From NCBI GenBank assembly GCA_041750975.1, contig JBGSYN010000137.1:1-21059 (forward strand): a DNA stretch of 21,059 nt. The letters are read 5' to 3'. The DNA is from JBGSYN01 sp041750975. GTDB lineage: Bacteria > Pseudomonadota > Alphaproteobacteria > Geminicoccales > Geminicoccaceae. The notes beneath the pieces were generated by a model. It saw only the letters and a list, made by a program, of their open reading frames with translations, had not been told where the DNA came from and searched no databases. Positions 14,588-21,059 of this stretch are shown here, one piece after another. Positions within the stretch are counted from its first letter, which is position 1. Each line of letters starts with the position of its first letter. The position numbers and the translations under genes are program-made.

Positions 14588-15925
14588 ATGACCCTAGTGC
14601 TGACGCTTGAAGGTGCCGCAGCTGGCGCCGCGAGAACCGCGATTTACCGCCTCGAGCATGGCCGTGTCACGATCGGCCGCAGCTCCGAATGCGGCTGGGC
14701 GCTGCCGGACCCGGACAAAACGCTGTCTCGCCAGCATTGCCTCGTCGAAGAGCGTGGCGGGCGGTTCTTCGTGACGGACACGTCCGCCAACGGCCTGTTC
14801 ATGGACGGCTCCAGCAAACCGGTCGGCCGCGACAACACCGCCGAAATCTACGACGGCAGCCGCCTCGAGCTCGGCGATTTTTCGATCCAGGTCAGGATCG
14901 AGGAAGATTTTCAGAATCGCCGTCCGAGCCAGGAGAGCTACTCCCGTGGCAACGCAGGCGATGCCGCCGGTCTGCCGGATTTCGACGATATCTTCGGCCA
15001 GCCGGAGCCGCACCGGGATAGCGGCCGCAGGCATGACAACGGCTCGAGCCTGCTCGACGAAAGCTTCGTCAAGAGCCGGCCGCTGCGCGATGCAGAACAT
15101 CCCGCGAAAAAGCCGGTCGGCAAACCGGCGACACCGCATGACCACACGCCGGTCGAGTTCGAGGCGCTGGATCTCAGAAGGCGGGACCAGACGAGCGAGC
15201 CGCAAAAGGTCGCCGAACCTGAAGAGCAACGGGCCACGATCCACCAGCCCAAGCAATCCGGTCCCTTCTTCGATGTCGAGACACCGAATGAAGGTCCGAC
15301 CCCGAAACCCGCCTCCGCGGCACTGGCAAGCCATGCGATCGAAGGCCGGTTCCTCGAACTCTTTTTGGAGGCGGCCGGCATCGATCCACGGACGCTGGAA
15401 GGCCAGTCCGAGGACGAAACCGCGCGCCGGCTCGGTGAGGCATTCGCCGTGATGGCCGCCGGCATCGCGTCCATGCTGCGCAACCGTGCGATGATCAAGC
15501 GCGAGGCCGGCGTCGAGCAGACGATGATCGGCGGCCTCGCCAATAATCCCTTGAAGTACTCGGTCAATGACCAGGAAGCCGTCGAAGCTCTGGTGCGTCA
15601 TCGGGGCGAAGGCTATCTCGACCCGCTCGCCGCCGCGCGCGAGGCGATCGGCGATCTCGAGCAACATGAGCTGGCCGTACTCGACGGCATGCAGGCGGCA
15701 CTCACCTCGCTGCTGCGCCGCTTCGAGCCGGAGCGACTGGAGCAGGAGCTTGCCGACAGTTCGGTGTTCTCAACGCTCATTGCCGGCGGCCGCAAGGCGC
15801 AATATTGGGAGCTGTTCAAGAGCCGGTACGAGGCGATCGCCGAAAGCGCCCGACGCCGATTCCTGGGCGAACTGAGCGAGGACTTTGCCAGTGCCTATCG
15901 CAACCGGACGGAGCGGCGACGATGA
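14588..15925 (+). CDS. tagH: T6SS FHA-domain protein TagH (Fha)
   Basis: A 445-residue protein with an N-terminal FHA phosphothreonine-binding domain (about 5-105) showing the key residues G30-R31-S32, S47-R48-x-H50 and N68-G69. A variable, charged linker (about 110-245) leads to the C-terminal T6SS-FHA domain (about 248-443), recognised from FLEAAGIDP, NPLKYSVND, the HELAVLDGMQAALTSLLRRFEP segment and KAQYWELFKSRYEAI. Fha proteins read a threonine phosphorylated by a PpkA kinase and so allow T6SS assembly after translation. No kinase or phosphatase gene is in this window. The gene starts 9 bp after clpV with only a GGTGA next to the ATG, and ends in an ATGA overlap with tssJ. Confidence 0.92.
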   Translation: MTLVLTLEGAAAGAARTAIYRLEHGRVTIGRSSECGWALPDPDKTLSRQHCLVEERGGRFFVTDTSANGLFMDGSSKPVGRDNTAEIYDGSRLELGDFSIQVRIEEDFQNRRPSQESYSRGNAGDAAGLPDFDDIFGQPEPHRDSGRRHDNGSSLLDESFVKSRPLRDAEHPAKKPVGKPATPHDHTPVEFEALDLRRRDQTSEPQKVAEPEEQRATIHQPKQSGPFFDVETPNEGPTPKPASAALASHAIEGRFLELFLEAAGIDPRTLEGQSEDETARRLGEAFAVMAAGIASMLRNRAMIKREAGVEQTMIGGLANNPLKYSVNDQEAVEALVRHRGEGYLDPLAAAREAIGDLEQHELAVLDGMQAALTSLLRRFEPERLEQELADSSVFSTLIAGGRKAQYWELFKSRYEAIAESARRRFLGELSEDFASAYRNRTERRR

Positions 15926-16428
15926 CGAAATTTGATCGCCGCACCCTGCTCGCATGGACGCCGCTCATGGTTGTCGCTCCGGTGCTTTCCGGGTGCGGTG
16001 GTGACGAGCCGCTGCCGCCTCCACCGCCGCCGCCACCCGATCCGACCATTGTCGGCGTCACCTTGCGAACCTCGGCACTCCTTAATCCGGATTCTCTGGG
16101 CCGGGCCAAGCCGGCGCAGGTGAGACTGTTGCGGCTGGGCTCGACGGCAGCGTTCATGGCCGCAGACTATTACAGTCTCGCTGCAGATCCGGCAGCGGAA
16201 CTCGGCGGCGACCTGATCGGTATCGACACTCTGACCATGGCGCCCGCAACGACCGAGGTCTTCCAGTACGAACTCGATGACGGCACGCTTTTCCTCGGAC
16301 TGTTCGCGGATTACCGCGCCATCGAGAACGCCAGATGGCGCGCGACCTTCCCGGTGCCTCAGAACAAGACAACCCTCGTCACTGGCGATATCGGCCCTGA
16401 TCTCGTCTCGTTCCGGCCGGGGCCCTAG
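15922..16428 (+). CDS. tssJ: T6SS outer-membrane lipoprotein TssJ
   Basis: A 168-residue lipoprotein that anchors the TssJLM membrane complex at the outer membrane. The signal peptide has a lipobox LSGC with C25 as the lipidation site and Gly at +2, which does not favour inner-membrane retention. Residues R6-R7 precede the hydrophobic core in DRRTLLAW, close to a twin-arginine (Tat) motif. A run of eight prolines (32-39) tethers the body. The remaining TssJ fold is recognisable from VGVTLRTSALLNPDSLGRAKPAQVRLLRL (about 44-72), FMAADYYSL and TTEVFQYELDDGTLFLGLFADYRAIENARWR. ATG 15922 overlaps the tagH stop by 4 bp. Identification rests on position between tagH and tssK plus these motifs. Confidence 0.92.
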   Translation: MTKFDRRTLLAWTPLMVVAPVLSGCGGDEPLPPPPPPPPDPTIVGVTLRTSALLNPDSLGRAKPAQVRLLRLGSTAAFMAADYYSLAADPAAELGGDLIGIDTLTMAPATTEVFQYELDDGTLFLGLFADYRAIENARWRATFPVPQNKTTLVTGDIGPDLVSFRPGP

Positions 16429-16433
16429 AAGCG

Positions 16434-17774
16434 ATGTCGCTCGACGCCAAGGTCGTCTGGTCGGAAGGCATGTTCCTCCGCACCCAGCATTTCCAGCAAC
16501 AGGACCGCTACATCGAGCGTCTGGTGCGGGAATCGACCCTTGGCCTGCGGAGCTATGGCTGGGGCTTCGGCGATCTGAGGCTCGATCATGGCAAGCTGCA
16601 AAACGGCAAGGTGGCGATCGCCGAGGCTACCGGCCGTTTTCCCGATGGCACGACATTCGATATTCCGGAAACCGTCGATCACCCGGCCCCGCTCGAGCTC
16701 GATACCGAAGCGCGCGAAGGCACGGTCTTTCTGGCGCTGCCGGAAGATCAGAGCGGTGCGAAGAACATCGACCCCTTAGGCGCCAATGACAGTGGTGCCC
16801 GATATGGCGGCCACGAATTCGAGGTCCGGGACAGCATCGCCGGCTTCGAGGGGCGCGAGCCGATCGAGATCGCCAAGCTCAAGCTCCGGCTGCTGCACGA
16901 GAGCCAGGACCGCGCCGGCTACGTCACCCTGGGTGTGACAAGGGTCGAGGGCGTGCAACCCGATGGCACGGTGCTGATCGACAACGACTTCATCCCGCCC
17001 GGCCTCAAGATCGGGGCGATGGATGCGATCGGCGGTTTTCTCGAAGAGATTGACGGCCGGATCGACAGTATCGCCACCGATCGTCTGGGCTATGTCCTGC
17101 AACCCCAGGCTCGCGGCACCGCCGAGGTCCAGGACCTCCTGGTGCTGCAACTGGTCAACCGGTTCCAGCCCCTGGTCCGCCATCTCATGGCGCAGAATCA
17201 CGGCCATCCCGAAGATGTCTTCGCCTTCCTCCTGGGCTTCACCGGTGAGGCCGCAACCTTCGGCGCCAATGACCGAAGGCCGCCGGCGCTGCCGGCTTAT
17301 GATCATGGCGATCCAAGGCTGTGCTTTCGGCCCTTGATGGACATCCTCCGCCGTTATCTGGCGGAGATTGCCCGCCCCGAGCGGAAGGCTGTGCCGATAC
17401 CGTTGCGCAAGCATCGCCAGCCGGTCTGGACGACGGAGTTCGACAATATGCGTTTGCTGAGTGAATCGACGATGGTCCTGGCCGTGCAAGCGGCCGTACC
17501 GGCCGAGCGGCTGCGGCAGCTGCTGCCGCGCCAGATCAAGATCGGCCCCGCCGAGGAATTGCAGGATCTGGTGGTCAGCGCATTGCCCGGCATCGAATTG
17601 ACGCCGCTTGCGGTCGCCCCGCGGCAAGTGCCCTATCATGCCGGCATGGTCTATTTCGATCTCGACCGCGCCAGCCCCTATTGGCGCAAGGTGCCGACCT
17701 CGAATGCGCTCGCGTTCCACATCACGGGCGACTTTCCCGAGGTCGAACTGGAATGTTGGGCGATCCGGGACTGA
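16434..17774 (+). CDS. tssK: T6SS baseplate protein TssK (ImpJ family)
   Basis: A 446-residue TssK of normal length, which connects the baseplate to the cytoplasmic parts of TssL and TssM. The diagnostic N-terminus is VWSEGMFLRTQHFQQQDRY (8-26). Further family stretches are FDIPETVDHPAPLEL, DNDFIPPGLKIGAMDAIGGFL (about 183-203), the DLLVLQLVNRFQPLVRHLMAQ helix and a C-terminal PVWTTEFDNMRLLS / VPYHAGMVYFDLDRASPYW / FHITGDFPEVELECWAI region. It starts 5 bp after the tssJ stop and lacks a clear Shine-Dalgarno, so it is probably translationally coupled. Confidence 0.96.
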   Translation: MSLDAKVVWSEGMFLRTQHFQQQDRYIERLVRESTLGLRSYGWGFGDLRLDHGKLQNGKVAIAEATGRFPDGTTFDIPETVDHPAPLELDTEAREGTVFLALPEDQSGAKNIDPLGANDSGARYGGHEFEVRDSIAGFEGREPIEIAKLKLRLLHESQDRAGYVTLGVTRVEGVQPDGTVLIDNDFIPPGLKIGAMDAIGGFLEEIDGRIDSIATDRLGYVLQPQARGTAEVQDLLVLQLVNRFQPLVRHLMAQNHGHPEDVFAFLLGFTGEAATFGANDRRPPALPAYDHGDPRLCFRPLMDILRRYLAEIARPERKAVPIPLRKHRQPVWTTEFDNMRLLSESTMVLAVQAAVPAERLRQLLPRQIKIGPAEELQDLVVSALPGIELTPLAVAPRQVPYHAGMVYFDLDRASPYWRKVPTSNALAFHITGDFPEVELECWAIRD

Positions 17775-17791
17775 ACGGATCGAGGTGACCG

Positions 17792-19144
17792 ATGACGACC
17801 AAAGACGATCCATTCGGCCTCTTCGATCAAGGTGATCGAACCGTGGTCATGCGGCCCCGGCCGGGCGGGCGGGACCTCGGCGGCGGTCCCCTGCCCGGAG
17901 ACCGACAGCCGAGATCCGGTGCACCGCTCGACATCCGCACCCAGGACCGAAATCCGCTGATCCGCGCCGCACGTCCGCTGCTGGCCATGGCGCCGAGCCT
18001 CAAAGCGCCGCGGGCACCCGGCGATCCCACGGCGTTTCGTCAGCGTCTCGTCGATGAGCTGAGACGGCTCGAGGATCGCGCCATCGGCATGGGTGCCGAT
18101 AGCCAGAATGCGCGGTTCGCCGCCTGGGCGGTGGGTGCCTTGATCGATGATATCGTCCTCAATACCCCTTGGGGTGCACACAGCCAGTGGTCGACCCAGA
18201 GCTTGGTCGGCACCCTCTATCATGAGGTCGACGCCGGCGAGCGCTTCTTCGATCGTCTGGCCGAACTCGAGCGCCAGCCCGGCCGCTACCGGGATCTTCT
18301 GGAGCTCATGTATTGCTGCCTGCTGTTGGGCTTCGAGGGGCGATATCGCATTCAATCCGGACGGGGCTCGAGGCTCGCCGACATCACGGATGGTCTCTAT
18401 CGCCTGCTGGCGCGAACCGATGCGGAGCCCGAACTCTCGCCGCATTGGCGAGGCTCCGAGATCCGTCACAAACCGGCATCCACCGCCCTGCCGATGTGGG
18501 TTGTCGCAGCCGGAACATTGCTGATCCTGGGCTTTATTTATCTCGGCTTCAATTTCCGCCTGTCGGGCTACGCCGATCAGATCGGACCTCTGGTGCAGGC
18601 GCTGCCACCCGCCGGTGCCGTAGAGTTGCTCCGGTCTCAACCCGAGACGACCGAGATCGCCCTGCCTCAGCCGCCGGCAGCACCGCCCCGGCTCGGCAAC
18701 CCGATCCTGCCCGAAATCAACGCCTTTCTCGAACCCGAGATCAGGGCGGGCCTGGTCGAAACCGGCGAAGATCCCCAGCATGTGCTGATTCGCATCCACA
18801 ATGAGGGCCTGTTCGGATCGGGCAAGGCCAACGTCAATCCGCAATATGTCGGTCTTTTGACCAAAGTCGGCGATGCCCTCAATGATGAAGGGGGGCGGAT
18901 CATCGTCATCGGCCATAGCGATAATGTCCCGATCCGGACGGCTCGTTTCCCCTCGAATTGGGAGCTTTCGGAAGCGCGGGCGCTTTCCGTCGCCCAGCTC
19001 ATCGAGGACAGGCTCACCCAGGATCGCGAGATCATTGTCGAGGGCCGCGCCGACACCCAGCCGATCGCGAGCAATGCCAGTGCGGAAGGCAGGGCCGCCA
19101 ATCGCCGGATCGAGGTCATTCTGTTCAAAGACCAGGCTGGTTGA
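17792..19144 (+). CDS. tssL: T6SS membrane protein TssL with C-terminal OmpA domain
   Basis: A 450-residue 'evolved' TssL. Residues 1-50 form a charged N-terminal tail with QGDRTVVMRPRPGGRD (13-28), including T17. The cytoplasmic DotU domain (about 58-215) shows RNPLIRAARPLL, the FAAWAVGALIDDIVLNTPWG stretch and YHEVDAGERFFDRLAEL. A single transmembrane segment lies at about 234-254 (PMWVVAAGTLLILGFIYLGF). After a Pro-rich linker the periplasmic OmpA/MotB-like domain spans about 330-446, with GHSDNVP (374-380), WELSEARA (390-397) and NRRIEV (437-442). TssL bridges TssM and the baseplate; the OmpA domain should fix it to peptidoglycan. In Agrobacterium a threonine in the TssL tail is phosphorylated by PpkA and bound by Fha; T17 is a candidate equivalent. 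GAGGTGA (17782-17788) lies just before ATG 17792. Confidence 0.94.
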   Translation: MTTKDDPFGLFDQGDRTVVMRPRPGGRDLGGGPLPGDRQPRSGAPLDIRTQDRNPLIRAARPLLAMAPSLKAPRAPGDPTAFRQRLVDELRRLEDRAIGMGADSQNARFAAWAVGALIDDIVLNTPWGAHSQWSTQSLVGTLYHEVDAGERFFDRLAELERQPGRYRDLLELMYCCLLLGFEGRYRIQSGRGSRLADITDGLYRLLARTDAEPELSPHWRGSEIRHKPASTALPMWVVAAGTLLILGFIYLGFNFRLSGYADQIGPLVQALPPAGAVELLRSQPETTEIALPQPPAAPPRLGNPILPEINAFLEPEIRAGLVETGEDPQHVLIRIHNEGLFGSGKANVNPQYVGLLTKVGDALNDEGGRIIVIGHSDNVPIRTARFPSNWELSEARALSVAQLIEDRLTQDREIIVEGRADTQPIASNASAEGRAANRRIEVILFKDQAG

Positions 19145-19149
19145 GCGGC

Positions 19150-21059
19150 ATGCGCACACTCCTCGACATCCTCACATCGCGCTGGTTCCTGACCCTGCTG
19201 GGGGCGATCATCGTTGCCGCCCTGATCTGGTTTTTCGGCCCGCTCCTCGGCGTCGGCGAGGTCCGGCCGCTCGAGAGCGAGTTCGCTCGGCTGGTCGGGA
19301 TCCTGATCGTCACCTTCATCTGGGGTGCGAGCAATCTCTTCGCGCAAGCCCGGGCCAAAAAGCGCAATACCGAGATGGTGCAGGCGCTGGCCAAGCCTCC
19401 CGAAGGGCCGGCGGACGCCGAGCTTGCGCGATTGGGCAAGAAATTCGAGGAGGCGGTCAGCCGCCTGCGTAGCCGCAAGCTTGGCGGCGGCAGGCGGGGT
19501 GCTTGGCTCTACGAGCTGCCATGGTATCTGATGATCGGCCCGCCGGGCTCCGGCAAGACCACCGCACTGCTGCAATCCGGCCTGAAATTCCCGCTCGCCG
19601 AAAACGATCGCGACCGCGAGATGCGGGGGGTCGGCGGCACCCGGGATTGCGACTGGTTCTTTACCGATGAGGCGGTGCTGATCGACACGGCCGGCCGCTA
19701 CACCACCCAGGAAAGCGATGCCAGGGCGGATGAAGCCGCCTGGCTCGGCTTTCTCGACCTTTTGAAAAAACATCGCCGCCGCCAGCCGATCAACGGCGTC
19801 ATCGTCGCCCTTGCCTGCACCGATCTGTTGCGCGCGGACGACGCGGCACTTGCGGCCCATGCGAGAGCGATCCGGGCCCGCCTCGCCGAGCTCGAAAAGC
19901 GGCTGGACATCGCCCTTCCCGTCTATCTCTTGCTGACCAAGGCCGATCTTGTCAGCGGCTTTGGCGAGTTCTTCGCCGATCTTGGCGAGCATGAGCGCGA
20001 ACAGGTCTGGGGCGTCACCCTGCCGCTCGATACCGCCACCGGTCAGAGCGATGCCCATGCGCTGGATGGCGAGCTGGACCGGCTGCTCGAGCGCATCGAT
20101 GAGCGTCAGCTCGAACGCATGCACCAGGAGCGCCCGCTCGAACGGCGTGCCGCCATCTTCAATTTCCCGGCGGAATTCGCCGGCCTCAAGCCGCAGATCC
20201 TGCTTCTGGTCGACCGCATCACCTATCAGAGCGGCTATGAAGGCACGGTCAATCTCAGGGGTGTCTATTTCACCAGCGGCACGCAGGAAGGCACCCCGAT
20301 CGACCGGCTGATGCAGAGCGTTGCCGGCAATTTCGGGATCTCCGCACCGCCGCCGCTGACCCAGCACGGCAATCGGAGCTTCTTTCTCACTCGGCTCCTC
20401 CGCGAGGTCGTCTTCGCCGAAGCCGGCCTCGTGCGTTACGATCCGAAGCTCGAGCGGCGCGAACGCCTCGGCCGCCGTCTCGGCTGGGCTGCGGCCGGTC
20501 TCGCCCTGGTCATCGGCACGGGCCTTTGGGGCTGGAGCTTTGCCGGCAATCGCGAGCGCCTGACCGAAGTGGCCGGGCAGTTCGTTGCCTATGCCGAGGG
20601 TGTACAGCCTTATGCCAAGCGCGCGCTCGGCCCGAACGATACGGATCTGGAGGTGATCGTGCCGCATCTCGACCGGTTGGCCGCGGTCGCCGAGGCCTAT
20701 AGCGCGGAAGCGCCCGAGCCGGTGACGCTCGGCCTGGGTCTCTCCCAGCGCAGCACCATCGAACGCGCCTCCGACATAGCCTATCGCGAGTCCTTGAGCG
20801 ACGTCTTCCTGCCGCGCCTGATCCTGCGGCTCGAAGACCAGCTTCGAGGCAATATCAACGAGCCAGAATTCACGCTCGAGGGGTTGCGCGCCTATCTGAT
20901 GCTCGGCGGCGACGCCCCGCTCGATCCCAACCATGTCGCGGCATTTCTCGACCTTGTCGATTGGCAGAATGCGTATCCGGGGGCCCCCGAATTGCGCGAG
21001 CGGCTGCTGGTCCATCTGGTCAATCTGCTGGAGATCCTGCCGACCATCGAGAAGCCGGG
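19150..21059 (+). CDS. tssM: T6SS membrane protein TssM (IcmF family), N-terminal 636 residues
   Basis: The frame runs from ATG 19150 to the right edge without a stop, giving 636 complete codons of a protein that is usually 1100-1300 residues. Two transmembrane segments lie at about 12-32 and 47-63, and a third at about 444-464, enclosing the cytoplasmic ATPase/GTPase-like domain. Walker A GPPGSGKT (130-137) follows the IcmF signature LPWYLMIG, and Walker B-like VLIDTAGRY has D179. DLLKKHRRRQPINGVIVALA and LPVYLLLTKADLV are further IcmF motifs. The visible periplasmic part is only the start of the domain that contacts TssJ. Here the P-loop is intact, unlike some TssM proteins. The start lies 5 bp after tssL with no strong ribosome site. 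Confidence 0.96.
   Translation, partial: MRTLLDILTSRWFLTLLGAIIVAALIWFFGPLLGVGEVRPLESEFARLVGILIVTFIWGASNLFAQARAKKRNTEMVQALAKPPEGPADAELARLGKKFEEAVSRLRSRKLGGGRRGAWLYELPWYLMIGPPGSGKTTALLQSGLKFPLAENDRDREMRGVGGTRDCDWFFTDEAVLIDTAGRYTTQESDARADEAAWLGFLDLLKKHRRRQPINGVIVALACTDLLRADDAALAAHARAIRARLAELEKRLDIALPVYLLLTKADLVSGFGEFFADLGEHEREQVWGVTLPLDTATGQSDAHALDGELDRLLERIDERQLERMHQERPLERRAAIFNFPAEFAGLKPQILLLVDRITYQSGYEGTVNLRGVYFTSGTQEGTPIDRLMQSVAGNFGISAPPPLTQHGNRSFFLTRLLREVVFAEAGLVRYDPKLERRERLGRRLGWAAAGLALVIGTGLWGWSFAGNRERLTEVAGQFVAYAEGVQPYAKRALGPNDTDLEVIVPHLDRLAAVAEAYSAEAPEPVTLGLGLSQRSTIERASDIAYRESLSDVFLPRLILRLEDQLRGNINEPEFTLEGLRAYLMLGGDAPLDPNHVAAFLDLVDWQNAYPGAPELRERLLVHLVNLLEILPTIEKP

Noticed and set aside
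18667..21015. A 782-codon open frame on the minus strand opposite tssL and tssM, and similar long antisense frames opposite clpV (11690-13405) and tagH (14594-15667)
   Set aside because: Long antisense frames are expected in GC-rich coding DNA. Their products are low-complexity, show no recognisable domains, and the plus-strand frames encode clear T6SS proteins.

Overview
The window carries most of a type VI secretion system (T6SS) structural locus from a GC-rich Gram-negative bacterium. Dense codon use, AAGGGAG-type ribosome binding sites, a TagJ- and FHA-containing T6SS and alphaproteobacterial-looking short-chain dehydrogenases suggest an alphaproteobacterium, possibly a Rhodospirillales-like lineage. 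That placement is inferred from style and gene content, not from a marker gene.

Region 1 (1-1782) is a small envelope module on the plus strand. It holds the 3' end of a gene with a C-terminal DUF4384-like domain (cut by the window), a 111-residue secreted protein with two cysteines that I do not recognise, and an exported OmpA-type peptidoglycan-binding protein. A good GC-rich hairpin without an immediate U-tract follows. Region 2 (1871-3466) holds two convergent short-chain dehydrogenase/reductase genes only 21 bp apart, with no obvious link to secretion. A 187-bp intergenic region (3467-3653) then separates the second, leftward SDR gene from the T6SS operon and should hold promoters for both directions.

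Region 3 (3654 to the right edge) is a long unidirectional run: tssA, tssB, tssC, hcp, tagJ, tssE, tssF, tssG, tssH/clpV, tagH (fha), tssJ, tssK, tssL and tssM (cut at the right edge). From tagJ onward genes overlap or lie within about 17 bp, as expected for one translationally coupled transcript. The highly expressed structural genes tssB, tssC and hcp instead have their own strong ribosome binding sites and leaders. Hairpins lie between tssA and tssB and between hcp and tagJ, so their dosage is probably set separately from the rest.

Together the genes encode the contractile sheath (TssB/TssC), tube (Hcp), cap/assembly factor (TssA), baseplate (TssE, F, G, K), membrane complex (TssJ, L, M), recycling ATPase (ClpV) with accessory TagJ, and a phosphothreonine-reading FHA protein (TagH). 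TssL is the long form with a C-terminal OmpA domain and an N-terminal DRTVV motif resembling the phosphothreonine switch region known in Agrobacterium TssL. No VgrG, PAAR, effector/immunity, PpkA kinase, PppA phosphatase or TagF gene is visible; these must lie outside the window or be absent. I see no tRNA, rRNA, CRISPR array or mobile element.
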